Assembly: GCA_900318175.1 (NCBI GenBank)
Contig: ONJQ01000010.1
Span: 1 to 64,000 of the forward strand
Direction of reading: 5' to 3'
Length of the DNA stretch: 64,000 nucleotides
Origin: an uncultured Bacteroidales bacterium
GTDB lineage: Bacteria > Bacteroidota > Bacteroidia > Bacteroidales > P3
Under the pieces are notes generated by a model. That model worked only from the letters and a program-made list of their open reading frames with translations, did no database searches and was not told the DNA's origin. The position numbers were made by a program, and so were the translations under genes. Numbering within the stretch: the first letter of the stretch is position 1; each line of letters opens with the position of its first letter. Shown here piece after piece: positions 16,018 through 24,504 of this stretch.

Positions 16018-17721
16018 TTATCGCTCGCGGCGGTGGATGATTTGCTGGAGGCGGTAGCGGCTGCCCGTGGCGGGGCCGATGGCGTCGATAAATTGCTGGT
16101 CGTAGCCGGGAGTGTCGTAGCCCCAGCGTTGGAACTGGCCGTTCTCGTCCACCCGACGCACCACTTGGTCGTTGTATTTGACGATGAGGTATTTGGCCAA
16201 ACGATCCCAACGGCTCATCATGCGGTCGGCGTAGGCTATGCTTTTGCGGTTGAGGAAGGCACGCCGGTCGTCAGGCGTCATGCCCTGCAAGGCGGCGAGG
16301 ACGCTGTCCTGGTCGGCGTGGTAGTAGTCCTCCAATTCGCGCTGGGCTTGGCGCAGGTCGCCGATCATCATGCTGTAGCGGGGGTAGACCATGTTGGCTA
16401 CCCAGTTGTTCATCCAAAAGGCGGATTGGAAGGAAAATTCGTTGCGGGCATTGTTCTCGGCGCGGAATGGGTCGGGCACCTGCGTGATGCAGCAGTAGAG
16501 GGGCACGTAGGCCACCATGTTGGCATCGTCGCAATTGAACCATGTGACGCCGCCCACATCGTCCGGTAGCCAACTGCGCATCTGGCAGGTCATGGTGAAG
16601 CCGCTCTGTTGGGTGGCAATGGGGCGTTCGCGGAAATAGGGGGTGCTGTCGGAAGCTTTGAACTGCATAGGCAGCGGGCGGATGGGCATGCCCCAGGGGC
16701 CTGCGGTGAGGTCGGTGGTCATATCCAAGGGCGTGCCCTCAAAGTGGTCGCGCATGTCGGTCTGTAGGTCGCGGAGGGTGAGGGGGCGGTCTGGCTTGAT
16801 CCACAGGGGCAGGTGGTCGCACTGGTCAAAATGGCCGTTGATGTAAGGCAGGTAGCGGTCCATAATGTCGGTACTGAAGTGGTGGCGGAAGAAACTCCAC
16901 ACGCGGGCGTCGGCGTAGCGGACATTCTCAAAGTCAATGGGGCAGTAGGCGTCGCGGAAGGAGAAGGCCGTGTCCTCTCCTTGGAAATATCCCTTCTCGC
17001 GGGCAAAGGCGATGACATCGGCGGCATAGACGCATTCCACTTCGGGACGGTTGATATGCTTAAGGCTCTTGCTGTTGATGCTGCGGTAGGAACGCTTCTG
17101 CTGGAGCGGGAACTGGCGGATGCGGCTGAGGTTGGCGTGGGCGCAGATGCAGTCGTCGGGGATGCGTAGGGCCACCCACACCCCACCCTGACGGTTGGGA
17201 CCCTTGCCGATGATTTCCATTATCCATGCCTCGTTAGGGTCGCAGATGGTGATGGTCTCGCCGCTGCTGTTGTAGCCGTACTGTTCAACGAGGGTGACCA
17301 TGCATCTGATGGCCTCTCGCGCCGTGGAGGAGCGCTGTAAGGCAAGGCGCATAAGGCTGAAGTAATCCAATAGGCCATCGGGATTGACCAGCTCCAAGCG
17401 CCCGTCGAAAGTGGTCTCGACAATCGTCACCTGATTCTCGTTCATCAGTCCGACCACATTGCGGGTATAGTCCACTTGGGCCACAAAACGGTCGGGATGC
17501 TGGGGACCCCAGCCGTGTATGGCTATCTGTTCGCCGGCAAGGTGGCGGCCGGCGGGGCTGTAGAACAGGGATCCGGAAAAACCAAAACCGTCGCAGTTAT
17601 AGGTGCACATGACACTGCCGTCAGCTGAGGCCCTTTTGCCCACGATGAGATTGGTGCAAGCAAGGGACGGGACGATATACACGGCAAGGAGGGCAAGGGT
17701 GGCAAACGCTTTCTTGTACAT
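16018..17721 (-). CDS. C69 family dipeptidase, secreted
   Basis: The start at 17721 gives a signal peptide (MYKKAFATLALLAVYIVPSLA) cut directly before CTNLIVGKRAS; that Cys22 is the Ntn nucleophile of peptidase family C69 (PepD-like), so signal cleavage would itself expose the catalytic residue. Other family segments are DGSVMCTYNCDGFG, the NENQVTIVETTFDGR region, ITICDPNEAWIMEI, and the late WMNNWVANMVYPRYSMM. The length of about 567 residues fits the Bacteroidetes secreted form. It probably hydrolyses dipeptides in the periplasm, consistent with an amino-acid-fermenting lifestyle. It is 16 bases downstream of the phosphatidyltransferase gene, so it is likely the last gene of that transcript. 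The longer open frame upstream of 17721 overlaps the neighbour and is discarded. Confidence 0.9.
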   Translation of the reverse strand: MYKKAFATLALLAVYIVPSLACTNLIVGKRASADGSVMCTYNCDGFGFSGSLFYSPAGRHLAGEQIAIHGWGPQHPDRFVAQVDYTRNVVGLMNENQVTIVETTFDGRLELVNPDGLLDYFSLMRLALQRSSTAREAIRCMVTLVEQYGYNSSGETITICDPNEAWIMEIIGKGPNRQGGVWVALRIPDDCICAHANLSRIRQFPLQQKRSYRSINSKSLKHINRPEVECVYAADVIAFAREKGYFQGEDTAFSFRDAYCPIDFENVRYADARVWSFFRHHFSTDIMDRYLPYINGHFDQCDHLPLWIKPDRPLTLRDLQTDMRDHFEGTPLDMTTDLTAGPWGMPIRPLPMQFKASDSTPYFRERPIATQQSGFTMTCQMRSWLPDDVGGVTWFNCDDANMVAYVPLYCCITQVPDPFRAENNARNEFSFQSAFWMNNWVANMVYPRYSMMIGDLRQAQRELEDYYHADQDSVLAALQGMTPDDRRAFLNRKSIAYADRMMSRWDRLAKYLIVKYNDQVVRRVDENGQFQRWGYDTPGYDQQFIDAIGPATGSRYRLQQIIHRRER

Positions 17722-17737
17722 GGGGTATGGGGTTGGA

Positions 17738-18451
17738 TTAATGGGTATCGGTGGGTTTTTGACGCGGCTTTTTGGGGTCGATGGCGGCGTATTTGCGGGC
17801 ATCGGAGATGGTGGTGGCAAGATAGATGAGTGCCATGATAACAATGATTACTACGGCAACGTAGTCGAGGATGCGCATGGTGACGGTGTGACCGAAAATC
17901 GTGTAGCTATGGCAAAGGGCCGTGAGTGCGGGAATGGCAATGAGCAGGGTGTTGGCAATTATGATGATCAGGCGGAACTCGGTAGGACCAAGTTTGATAT
18001 AGGTCAGGCGAAACTCGCCTTTAAGATGGGCGTTGATGCTCACGTTGATGGTCAGCACAAGGTAGATGGCGTAGGCCAGCAGCGCGAAATCGAGATGCAG
18101 GAAAGGGGAGAGTCCGGCACCGATGAACATGAGTCCCTCATTGAGGCAGTCCACCGTGTGGTCGACATAGTAGCCGTAGATGGGACGTTGGCAGTTGTGG
18201 ACGCGGGCCAGGGTGCCGTCCAGAGAGTCGCCATACCAGTTGACAACCATGCCGAGGGAACTGAGCCAGAGCCACTGGATGCTGTAGTTGGAAAGGACAA
18301 AGCCGACGGCCACAATGAGGGCACCGAGGGTGCCCAAGGCAGTGAGCATGTCCGACGTGACCCAGCTGGGCTGCCGCTGGGCCAGCCATACAAGGGCTTT
18401 CTTTTCAAGGGAGTTGATTATGGAGGTTTGGATGCGTTGCGCTTGCTTCAT
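17738..18451 (-). CDS. CDP-alcohol phosphatidyltransferase family membrane protein
   Basis: A 237-residue integral membrane protein with about six hydrophobic helices. The signature DX2DGX2AR X8 GX3DX3D is intact: DSLDGTLAR, then eight residues, then GYYVDHTVD. These Asp residues bind the metal ions that position the CDP-alcohol. Family members make phosphatidylglycerol phosphate, phosphatidylinositol-type lipids or choline/ethanolamine lipids; the exact alcohol cannot be assigned. The gene follows a PLD-type cardiolipin synthase-like gene by 33 bases on the same strand, so a role in anionic phospholipid synthesis is the simplest inference. It precedes a C69 dipeptidase by 16 bases with no obvious functional link. 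Confidence 0.9.
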   Translation of the reverse strand: MKQAQRIQTSIINSLEKKALVWLAQRQPSWVTSDMLTALGTLGALIVAVGFVLSNYSIQWLWLSSLGMVVNWYGDSLDGTLARVHNCQRPIYGYYVDHTVDCLNEGLMFIGAGLSPFLHLDFALLAYAIYLVLTINVSINAHLKGEFRLTYIKLGPTEFRLIIIIANTLLIAIPALTALCHSYTIFGHTVTMRILDYVAVVIIVIMALIYLATTISDARKYAAIDPKKPRQKPTDTH

Positions 18452-18484
18452 GATGGATTAATTGTGGTGAATATTGTGCGGTGG

Positions 18485-19723
18485 TTATAACTGCGAAGAG
18501 ATGAGGCGGGCCGTGCGCTCAAAGATTTTCTGTGTGAGGGGACGACCCTGCCACTGGGCAAGGTCAATATATTCGGAGCCAGCCTCGTCGGCAAGAAATT
18601 GCTGCTTGATTTGGCATGCAAAGTCGCGGTTGTAGACGTAGGCACCAATTTCGAGATCGAGAAGGTAGCTGCGCTTATCGATGTTGGTGGAGCCCACGTG
18701 GGCAACCGCATCGTCGGCGACGATGGTTTTGGAATGCAGGTAGCCTTTCTGGAAAAGCCCTATTTTGACACCCGCTTTGAGGGCTTCAGCCAAGTAGGAC
18801 ATGGAGGCCGGGAGTACAAGCAAGCCGCGGTCGCTTCTGGCAGGGATGAGCAGACGGACGTCGACACCCCGGTGGGCGGCAGCGCAGAGGGCACGCATCA
18901 CTTCAGGGGTGGGGATGAAATAGGGCGACTCAAAGTAGATGTAGTCCCTGCTTTGGTCAAGCAGCTGGACGGTGCGGTGCATGATGGTGGGGCCGTCACC
19001 GATAGGACCGGAGGTGAGGATGTCAATATGCTGGTCGCCAACGGGTCTAAGGGTAGGGAAGTATTGCTGACTGTCAAGCAGCTGCGACGAGGCGTGGCAC
19101 CAGTCGGCAAGGAACGCCTGTTGCAATTGGGCTGTGGCAGGGCCGTCAATGCGCAACTGAGTGTCGCACCACGGGCCCCAGTCCAGCCCCTCCAAATATC
19201 GCTGGGCAATGTTCATCCCGCCCAGATAGCCCACACGACCATCGATGACAACCACTTTGCGGTGGTTGCGGTAATTGTCACTCTTGCGAAGGAAAGGAAG
19301 ATGGGTGCGGCCAAATCCGAGGGTCTGCACCCCGTGTTGCGACAGATAGTCGTAATACCACTGGTTTTTCAGATTGATGATATGGTCGTACATAAGGCGT
19401 ACCTCTACGCCTTCGTCAGCCTTCTGCATCAGGGCGTTGCCGATGCGCTGACAGACATAGTCCGTCTCAAACTTGAAGAATTGCAAGTGTATGTGGTTCT
19501 GGGCGTCAGCTATGTCGCGCAGCATGTCGTCCAGCATGGGGTTGAAGTCGGTGTAAAGGACGGTGGCGTTTCCGTCGGCAGTGCCCTCCGGCATCTTGTC
19601 ACAGAGGGACTTCCTCTGTCTGGAGTCAAGCAGGGGTTTGACTGAAGGACGGCTGGTCAGCCATGCCAACCATAGGGCCACAGCAAGCAAGGCAGAGGTG
19701 ACAGTGATGCCAAAAGGGTTCAT
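18485..19723 (-). CDS. cardiolipin synthase-like phospholipase D family protein
   Basis: A 412-residue protein with one N-terminal transmembrane helix (about residues 5-22) and two HKD motifs: HRKVVVIDGRVGYLGGMN in the first half and HSKTIVADDAVAHVGSTNID in the second. This two-domain layout with a single membrane anchor is that of bacterial PLD-type cardiolipin synthases, which join two phosphatidylglycerols or use phosphatidylethanolamine as donor. Bacterial ClsA normally has two N-terminal helices, so this is closer to short Cls forms. It is the first gene of a three-gene minus-strand unit with a CDP-alcohol phosphatidyltransferase, supporting a lipid-synthesis role. I cannot separate cardiolipin synthesis from general phospholipase D activity by sequence. 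Confidence 0.87.
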   Translation of the reverse strand: MNPFGITVTSALLAVALWLAWLTSRPSVKPLLDSRQRKSLCDKMPEGTADGNATVLYTDFNPMLDDMLRDIADAQNHIHLQFFKFETDYVCQRIGNALMQKADEGVEVRLMYDHIINLKNQWYYDYLSQHGVQTLGFGRTHLPFLRKSDNYRNHRKVVVIDGRVGYLGGMNIAQRYLEGLDWGPWCDTQLRIDGPATAQLQQAFLADWCHASSQLLDSQQYFPTLRPVGDQHIDILTSGPIGDGPTIMHRTVQLLDQSRDYIYFESPYFIPTPEVMRALCAAAHRGVDVRLLIPARSDRGLLVLPASMSYLAEALKAGVKIGLFQKGYLHSKTIVADDAVAHVGSTNIDKRSYLLDLEIGAYVYNRDFACQIKQQFLADEAGSEYIDLAQWQGRPLTQKIFERTARLISSQL

Positions 19724-19741
19724 ATAAGTTGATTTTTATTT

Positions 19742-19772
19742 GAAAAAAGGGGGGCTGAAAGCATCAGCCCCC
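19742..19772 (-). terminator. rho-independent terminator after the C1 peptidase gene
   Basis: A 9-bp stem (gggggctga at 19750-19758 with tcagccccc at 19764-19772) and 5-nt loop is followed, in minus-strand reading, by a T6 tract (19743-19748). It lies 37 bases past the stop of the peptidase gene and separates it from the cardiolipin synthase-like gene. Confidence 0.85.
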
Positions 19773-19808
19773 GCAGTATAATAATTTGAACATAATAAAA
19801 TGTCAAAC

Positions 19809-21026
19809 TTACTTGATACCAAGTTTCTTCTTGATATCCTTAGGCAGAGCGTCCTTGTGGACGATGATGTTCATGGTCTTGTAACGGACAAAAGCCTTGG
19901 AGGCGTAGAACATGCCGTGGTAGTCGCCGTAGTCGCCCCAGCTGTTCTTGACCATGTAGTACTCGTTGCCCATCTGGTCCTTGGCGGTGCCGTAGATCAG
20001 CATGCCGTGGTCGTCAGTGGTCTCGCGGTTGTCAAAGGCAATCTGGCGCTCCACCTGGCTCACCCAGCGCTGGGGAGTGGGGTGCTTGGCGGCCTCGTCC
20101 TGCATCTGCTTGGCGCTCATGCCAGTCCAGTGGGCCATGTCGCTGCCCATGATGCTCTTGGTCTCAGTGGCGGGAAGCACGCAGAAACCCTTGCGGGTGC
20201 CCATGCGGAAGCCCTGCTCGCTGACGTCGCTGCCCCAAGCAACGGGATAGCCGTTGGCAATGGCGTTGTCGAAAATCTGCATCATCTCATCGATAGGCAC
20301 GTTGTAGCACATGGCGTGACGCCAGTTGTCCTGGATTTCCAGGGGGAACTGCTCGTAGAAGGGATGGTGAGTGTAGGAGGTGATGCTCACGTAGTCGCTG
20401 GGGTTCAGACCCAAGCTCTCGTAGAAGCTTTTGGGGGTGTACTGCTTGCCGTTGTAGGTGAACTTCTCAGGCAGTTGGCCCAGATAGACGGCGTGGGCGG
20501 CGCGGATGGCCTTCATGCAAAGCAGCTGACCGTCCTTGTCGTGCTGGAGTTTCTTCAGCTTGTCGCTCTTGGCAATGGCAGCAACCATTGCGTCGGTCAC
20601 GGCGCTGAGTTCGGTGTGGTCGGAGAGGGTGTCGCCGTATTCAACACCGGGACGCATCACCTCTTCGGGAACAAGACCGAAAGTCTTCATGCCGTAGATG
20701 ACATCGTAGAAGGAGCCACCCTGAGAGAAGCTGACGTCGCCGCTGGTGCGGATGGCAGCCATGGCGCGGTCATTGTAGGTGTTTTCAACGAGGTACATCT
20801 CACTGAAGTCGTAGGTGCCCTTGTTCATGCGGAGCAGTTCTGCCTCGATGAAAGCAAGACCGCTGTAGCACCAGCAAGTGCCGGCACGGTGCTGATTTTT
20901 GACCGATGTGACGGGGAGTTCTTTTACCACGGTGAACTTGTAACCTTCGTCCTCTTTCTGTTCAGTCTGAGCGAAAGCAGTGGCGCACAATGCGATAGCG
21001 CCGATAACTAAGAATGCTTTTTTCAT
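19809..21026 (-). CDS. secreted C1-family cysteine peptidase (bleomycin hydrolase/PepC-like)
   Basis: The ATG at 21026 opens a signal peptide (MKKAFLVIGAIALCATAFAQ). The papain-like catalytic residues are all visible: Gln45 and Cys51 in KNQHRAGTCWCYSG, His in DDHGMLIYG, and Asn in VKNSWGDYG. The insertions and the C-terminal order match family C1B, the bleomycin hydrolase/aminopeptidase C group, though those are normally cytosolic while this form is exported. It probably trims peptides in the periplasm or outside the cell. A paralogue of similar design lies at 24505-25938 on the same strand. A -7 element lies 46 bases upstream and a terminator follows, so it is monocistronic. Confidence 0.92.
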   Translation of the reverse strand: MKKAFLVIGAIALCATAFAQTEQKEDEGYKFTVVKELPVTSVKNQHRAGTCWCYSGLAFIEAELLRMNKGTYDFSEMYLVENTYNDRAMAAIRTSGDVSFSQGGSFYDVIYGMKTFGLVPEEVMRPGVEYGDTLSDHTELSAVTDAMVAAIAKSDKLKKLQHDKDGQLLCMKAIRAAHAVYLGQLPEKFTYNGKQYTPKSFYESLGLNPSDYVSITSYTHHPFYEQFPLEIQDNWRHAMCYNVPIDEMMQIFDNAIANGYPVAWGSDVSEQGFRMGTRKGFCVLPATETKSIMGSDMAHWTGMSAKQMQDEAAKHPTPQRWVSQVERQIAFDNRETTDDHGMLIYGTAKDQMGNEYYMVKNSWGDYGDYHGMFYASKAFVRYKTMNIIVHKDALPKDIKKKLGIK

Positions 21027-21071
21027 TTTAGATAATGTTGTATTGATTTTATTGTATTTTTTTTCGCGCTG

Positions 21072-21079
21072 CAAAGATA
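21072..21079 (-). promoter_or_regulatory. -7 promoter element for the C1 peptidase gene
   Basis: On the minus strand TATCTTTG fits the TAnnTTTG consensus, followed by gcagcgcg and the start codon 45 bases on. No good -33 TTG at 19-20 bases is seen; a TTG stands only 12 bases upstream. Confidence 0.6.
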
Positions 21080-21139
21080 CGAATTTTTTTTCAATTAGTA
21101 GATGTGCATGTTTTTTTTGAACTACTGATACTAAAAAAA

Positions 21140-21745
21140 ATGACGAGGCGTTATCTATGCATGAGCAAGAGACACAACAAAAAGCCAGAAGAAATACCCT
21201 GCTTAGAGGGCTACCAGACAGAAAAAAGAACCATCAGTATGTTGGCTGCCAACCTTTGGGCAATGGGGGTGATGTTTGTGTTTATGATTGTTGGAATAGC
21301 CCTGCTGCTTTTCAGAAAACCCTTAGTCGATGAGTCAATAAGTTTGTTCGGCTCCGTCTGGCTCTTGCTGGTCATATTGCCTGCCATTGCAGTTCATGAG
21401 TTGATTCACGGCTTCACGTGGATGGCTGTCACCCACAGCGGTTTCAAGCACCTGTCGTTCGGTCTGCTTCCTGGTGGGGTATATTGCCACATCGATGTCC
21501 CTATGACCAAGCGCGCATATTGTTGCGGAGCCTTGATGCCCCTGCTTTTGTTGGGCGTGGTGCCATATATCATTTCCCTGTTTGTTGGCAGTGTATGGCT
21601 TATGGTCTTAGGTGCCATGATGATTGGTTGCGCCATGGGCGATGTGTTGATTGTGTGGGCCATCCGCAAGGAAAGCCCCAACACTTTGGTCTACGACCAT
21701 CCTTCCGAGCCGGGCTGCATGCTCTACCACCCTCTGACAAAGTGA
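21140..21745 (+). CDS. DUF3267-type integral membrane zinc metalloprotease (putative)
   Basis: A protein of about 201 residues with four to five hydrophobic helices. Helix 2 ends in VHELIHG, an HExxH zincin-type motif within the membrane, followed by GLLPGGVYCHIDVPMT, as in the DUF3267 family of putative membrane metalloproteases. A second Asp/His ligand expected in a later helix may be in GDVLIVW. The target is unknown. The ATG at 21140 follows an A-rich stretch typical of Bacteroidetes translation starts; ATGs at 21104 and 21161 are alternatives. It is divergent from the C1 peptidase gene and stands alone, followed by a 319-base non-coding stretch. Confidence 0.75.
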   Translation: MTRRYLCMSKRHNKKPEEIPCLEGYQTEKRTISMLAANLWAMGVMFVFMIVGIALLLFRKPLVDESISLFGSVWLLLVILPAIAVHELIHGFTWMAVTHSGFKHLSFGLLPGGVYCHIDVPMTKRAYCCGALMPLLLLGVVPYIISLFVGSVWLMVLGAMMIGCAMGDVLIVWAIRKESPNTLVYDHPSEPGCMLYHPLTK

Positions 21746-21796
21746 ACGTAGGTAGGTGAAAATGAAATGGATGGGCATTCACCATCTCAAATTGGA

Positions 21797-21824
21797 GGAC
21801 TTCTATTAAGGGGACTTCTATTAA
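21797..21824. repeat. short direct repeat, two 13-bp copies
   Basis: The sequence ggacttctattaa occurs at 21797-21809 and again at 21812-21824 (period 15). It lies in the 319-base gap between the DUF3267 gene and the AlkZ-related gene. An AT-rich palindrome taattaatt/aattaatta (about 21948-21977) is further along the same gap. Nothing coding is seen in this stretch. Confidence 0.6.
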
Positions 21825-22005
21825 TCACCTCGGAGACGCAAAGTTTCAATAACCCTGCACTTATAGTGTGTGGAACATCAAGCAAATACATTCGGCGTGA
21901 CGGAAACACGCGCTCTCAAAAAATGAATAATAAATAGAACTAACTTTAATTAATTCCCTTCACGAGGCAATTAATTAGATGTCCTCTTAACATTGTGGTG
22001 TGACG

Positions 22006-22035
22006 TTGATGATTGGCTTTTTTTTCGTATCTTTG
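22006..22035 (+). promoter_or_regulatory. promoter of the AlkZ-related gene
   Basis: TTG at 22006-22008 and TATCTTTG at 22028-22035 are 19 bases apart, matching the Bacteroidetes -33/-7 arrangement. The ATG follows about 30 bases later, and a strong GGAGG (22054-22058) precedes it, unusual in this window. Confidence 0.7.
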
Positions 22036-22064
22036 CAATCTGGTTTGAAAAAAGGAGGTCTGCA

Positions 22065-22799
22065 ATGAACACTATGTTAGAATATTTCCAGAACAGGCAG
22101 TTGAAAAATGGCAAGCCGAGGCGTGAGATTCATTCGTGTCCGGAACTGGTGGAGTGCATCCAAGCGGTGGGTTTCCTGCCACTGCTGGAGAGCGGCATTC
22201 CGGGCTTCAGCGCGGAGGCGTTGATGGCCGATGAGTGCCGCTACAAGGTGCTGCCCGACGGTAGTTGGGAATGGCCGCTGTGGAAGTGGAAAGGACCTAT
22301 CATCGGCGAGGGGAACTGCGTATACGGCAAGTTCTTTGCCGGCAAGGCGGGTTTTGTGAGTCTCGACTGGTGGCCTGACCTGTGCAACTATCGGCGCAGC
22401 GTCTATCCCTTGGATGCTGATGGGGGCGATGCCGGTGCGGTGGCCGGGATTATCCTCGACACGCTGCGGGAGCATGGCAGCATGGTGAGTCGCGACTTGC
22501 GGGCAGCTTGCGGGTTGGTAGGACCGAGGATGCGCAGCCTGTTCGACGGGTATGTGACACGGCTCCAGATGGCATGCCGCATAGTGACGGAGGATTTCGT
22601 CTACCCGCGCGACAAGCATGGACACGAGTACGGTTGGGGCCTCTCGTTGCTGACCACGCCCGAACGGTTGCTTGGAGGGGAGTCCCTGTCGGTGTTAAAA
22701 GGGCGCACCCCTGAGGAGTCGCACCGCCGCATGAAGGAGCATCTGCAACAGCTGCTGCCTGATGCCACAGAGAAACAGATTCTAAAGATATTGAAGTGA
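22065..22799 (+). CDS. AlkZ-related protein (possible winged-helix DNA repair relative)
   Basis: The ATG at 22065 has a GGAGG box 6 bases upstream and lies just after a good promoter, so it is preferred over the longer open frame. The 244-residue protein resembles the family annotated as AlkZ-related in Bacteroides: CPELVECIQAVGFLPL at the start, a WEWPLWKWKGPI segment, GKFFAGKAGFVSLDWWPD, then a helical VSRDLRAACGLVG region that looks like a winged helix, and GWGLSLLTTPERLLG. AlkZ (YcaQ) unhooks interstrand crosslinks through a QxQ/QxD motif; I see no such motif, so glycosylase activity is uncertain. It has no partner gene; the next gene starts 105 bases on. Confidence 0.6.
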   Translation: MNTMLEYFQNRQLKNGKPRREIHSCPELVECIQAVGFLPLLESGIPGFSAEALMADECRYKVLPDGSWEWPLWKWKGPIIGEGNCVYGKFFAGKAGFVSLDWWPDLCNYRRSVYPLDADGGDAGAVAGIILDTLREHGSMVSRDLRAACGLVGPRMRSLFDGYVTRLQMACRIVTEDFVYPRDKHGHEYGWGLSLLTTPERLLGGESLSVLKGRTPEESHRRMKEHLQQLLPDATEKQILKILK

Positions 22800-22904
22800 T
22801 GAGGGCGGGAGGATGAAAAAAAATGTCCGACAGTGTAAGATTTGGACTCTCTGTGCGACTACAGGGAAAATACTTGTGAATTATTTATGTACGAAAACAG
22901 ATTA

Positions 22905-23681
22905 ATGAAAAGATTTGCTGTTGCTGCCGTCGCTCTGTTGTGCCTGTCGGCGGCGAGTTGCTTCCAGAGTCGGCATTCGCTTGTCCGTGTGTGTTATCCT
23001 TCTAACAAACTGTTGCGACAGGCTCAGACCAAGTATGCCGACCACACACCCATGACGGCGGCGGAGTTGCGCCATGTCTTGCTGGACGACACGTCGCATT
23101 ACAAGATTCTTGTGGTCTACAGCTATTGCTGCTCGGGATGTGCTGAGGCTATGCGGGACACATACATGCCCTTGATGCACAGCCTTGACACCTCGCACTG
23201 CCGCATGCTGTTTGTCCTTGACGATTGCGGCTCCCTGCCGTGGAATGCCGACTACCTGAACCGCTACGGCATCTCTACACGCTATTACATGCGCGATACC
23301 GACAGCCTTTTCCTGGACTACAAGGATGGCAAGGCCACAAACTATCAGAATTGGACCAACATCGCCAACTACATCACACAGCCGCGTCGGGCCTTCGAAT
23401 ACTGTCAGTATGCACCTCTCACCCTCATTGTCAGCCCGGACGGCCGCGTAAAGCAGGAGTATTGGCAGTTTGACAATATTGGTTTCCTCACAGCCTACGA
23501 CTTGCAAGAAATGGTACACCGCGATTCGCTCAGTGTCTATGACCTCGATTTCGACCGCATTGATACCACTCGCTTCCACTATCAATTTGGAGCCGACGAG
23601 ATTCCCTCGCCGGACACCACAACCTTCCGCCACTACAGCCCTCGCCACAAGTTCTGCACTCCCGACGGGCGCTGCTTCTGA
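22905..23681 (+). CDS. thioredoxin-like lipoprotein, function unknown
   Basis: The start at 22905 gives a lipoprotein signal (MKRFAVAAVALLCLSAASC). The mature protein begins about 50 residues before ILVVYSYCCSGCAEAM, which resembles the first strand and CxxC active-site turn of a thioredoxin fold (CCSGC contains Cys at i and i+3). A later PLTLIVSPDGRVKQEY matches the cis-Pro region and the following strand. This suggests a periplasmic redox-active or redox-derived protein, but I do not recognise the family. ATGs at 22842 and 22887 are possible alternative starts. It precedes the DUF2461 gene by 45 bases on the same strand. Confidence 0.6.
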   Translation: MKRFAVAAVALLCLSAASCFQSRHSLVRVCYPSNKLLRQAQTKYADHTPMTAAELRHVLLDDTSHYKILVVYSYCCSGCAEAMRDTYMPLMHSLDTSHCRMLFVLDDCGSLPWNADYLNRYGISTRYYMRDTDSLFLDYKDGKATNYQNWTNIANYITQPRRAFEYCQYAPLTLIVSPDGRVKQEYWQFDNIGFLTAYDLQEMVHRDSLSVYDLDFDRIDTTRFHYQFGADEIPSPDTTTFRHYSPRHKFCTPDGRCF

Positions 23682-23726
23682 GCGGAGCCCAACAGTGCAT
23701 TGTTGATTTATTATTATTTAATATTT

Positions 23727-24437
23727 ATGATACCCCAATTGCACCCCGACACGCTCCCGTTTCTCCAGGAGTTGATGAAGAATAACAACCGCCCGTGGTT
23801 CAACGAGCACAAGCCCCAATGGTTGGAAATCAAAGAGGCCTTCGAGGCTTTCACGCAGGGACTGATTGACGAGATGTCCCAAACTGACGATACGCTGGTC
23901 GGCCTCACGGCCAAGAACTCCGTCTATCGTATCTACCGCGACACGCGCTTCTCGGCAGATAAGACCCCCTACAAGACCCACATCGCCTGTTTCCTCTCGT
24001 CGTGGGGACCGAAGAACAGCGGCGTGCCGGGCTATTATTTCCAGATCGGGACCGAGGAGGCTTACGGCCTTGTGGGCACATGCAACCTCGGTGGCGGCAT
24101 CTTCATGCCTACCCCCGAAGGGCTTGCCTCCATCCGACAGGAGATTTTCTACTGCCCCGACGAGTTCCTGGCCATCATGAACGAGCCGGCGTACAAGAAG
24201 TATTTCGGCAACACCTTCTTCACCACTAAGGTGCTGCAGCGTGTGCCTAAGGGCTATCCCGCCGATTGGGAACACGCCGACTTGCTGAAATACAAAGATT
24301 ACTGCACCTCCTACACCATGCCGGACAAGATGCTGGACAGCCCCAAACTCTTTGGGGAGGTGTTGAAAGTGTGGAGAGCCAGCGTACCCCTGAACCGCTT
24401 CATCCAGCGAGCCCTGGAAGATGTGAAGGGCCGCTAA
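23727..24437 (+). CDS. DUF2461 (TIGR02453) domain protein
   Basis: The ATG chosen encodes MIPQLHPDTLPFLQELMKNNNRPWFNEHKPQW, the typical opening of DUF2461 proteins (FLxxLxxNNxRxWFxxHKxxY). The conserved RIYRDTRFSADKTPYKTHIACF and PGYYFQIG segments follow, and the protein ends with a helical region. The length of 236 residues is usual. The biochemical role of the family is unknown. It is cytosolic. A 23-bp terminator hairpin closes the gene. Confidence 0.85.
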   Translation: MIPQLHPDTLPFLQELMKNNNRPWFNEHKPQWLEIKEAFEAFTQGLIDEMSQTDDTLVGLTAKNSVYRIYRDTRFSADKTPYKTHIACFLSSWGPKNSGVPGYYFQIGTEEAYGLVGTCNLGGGIFMPTPEGLASIRQEIFYCPDEFLAIMNEPAYKKYFGNTFFTTKVLQRVPKGYPADWEHADLLKYKDYCTSYTMPDKMLDSPKLFGEVLKVWRASVPLNRFIQRALEDVKGR

Positions 24438-24439
24438 CA

Positions 24440-24491
24440 ATTAAAGGGGAAGTGGGAAGATGTGCATACATCTTCCCACTTCCCCTTTAAT
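24440..24491. terminator. bidirectional terminator, perfect 23-bp hairpin
   Basis: Arms 24440-24462 and 24469-24491 are perfect reverse complements around a 6-nt loop (tgcata). The A-rich start and T-rich end make it suitable for both convergent genes, DUF2461 (plus) and the C1 peptidase (minus). The stem is unusually long. Confidence 0.92.
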
Positions 24492-24504
24492 GAATGTGTT
24501 CGTA

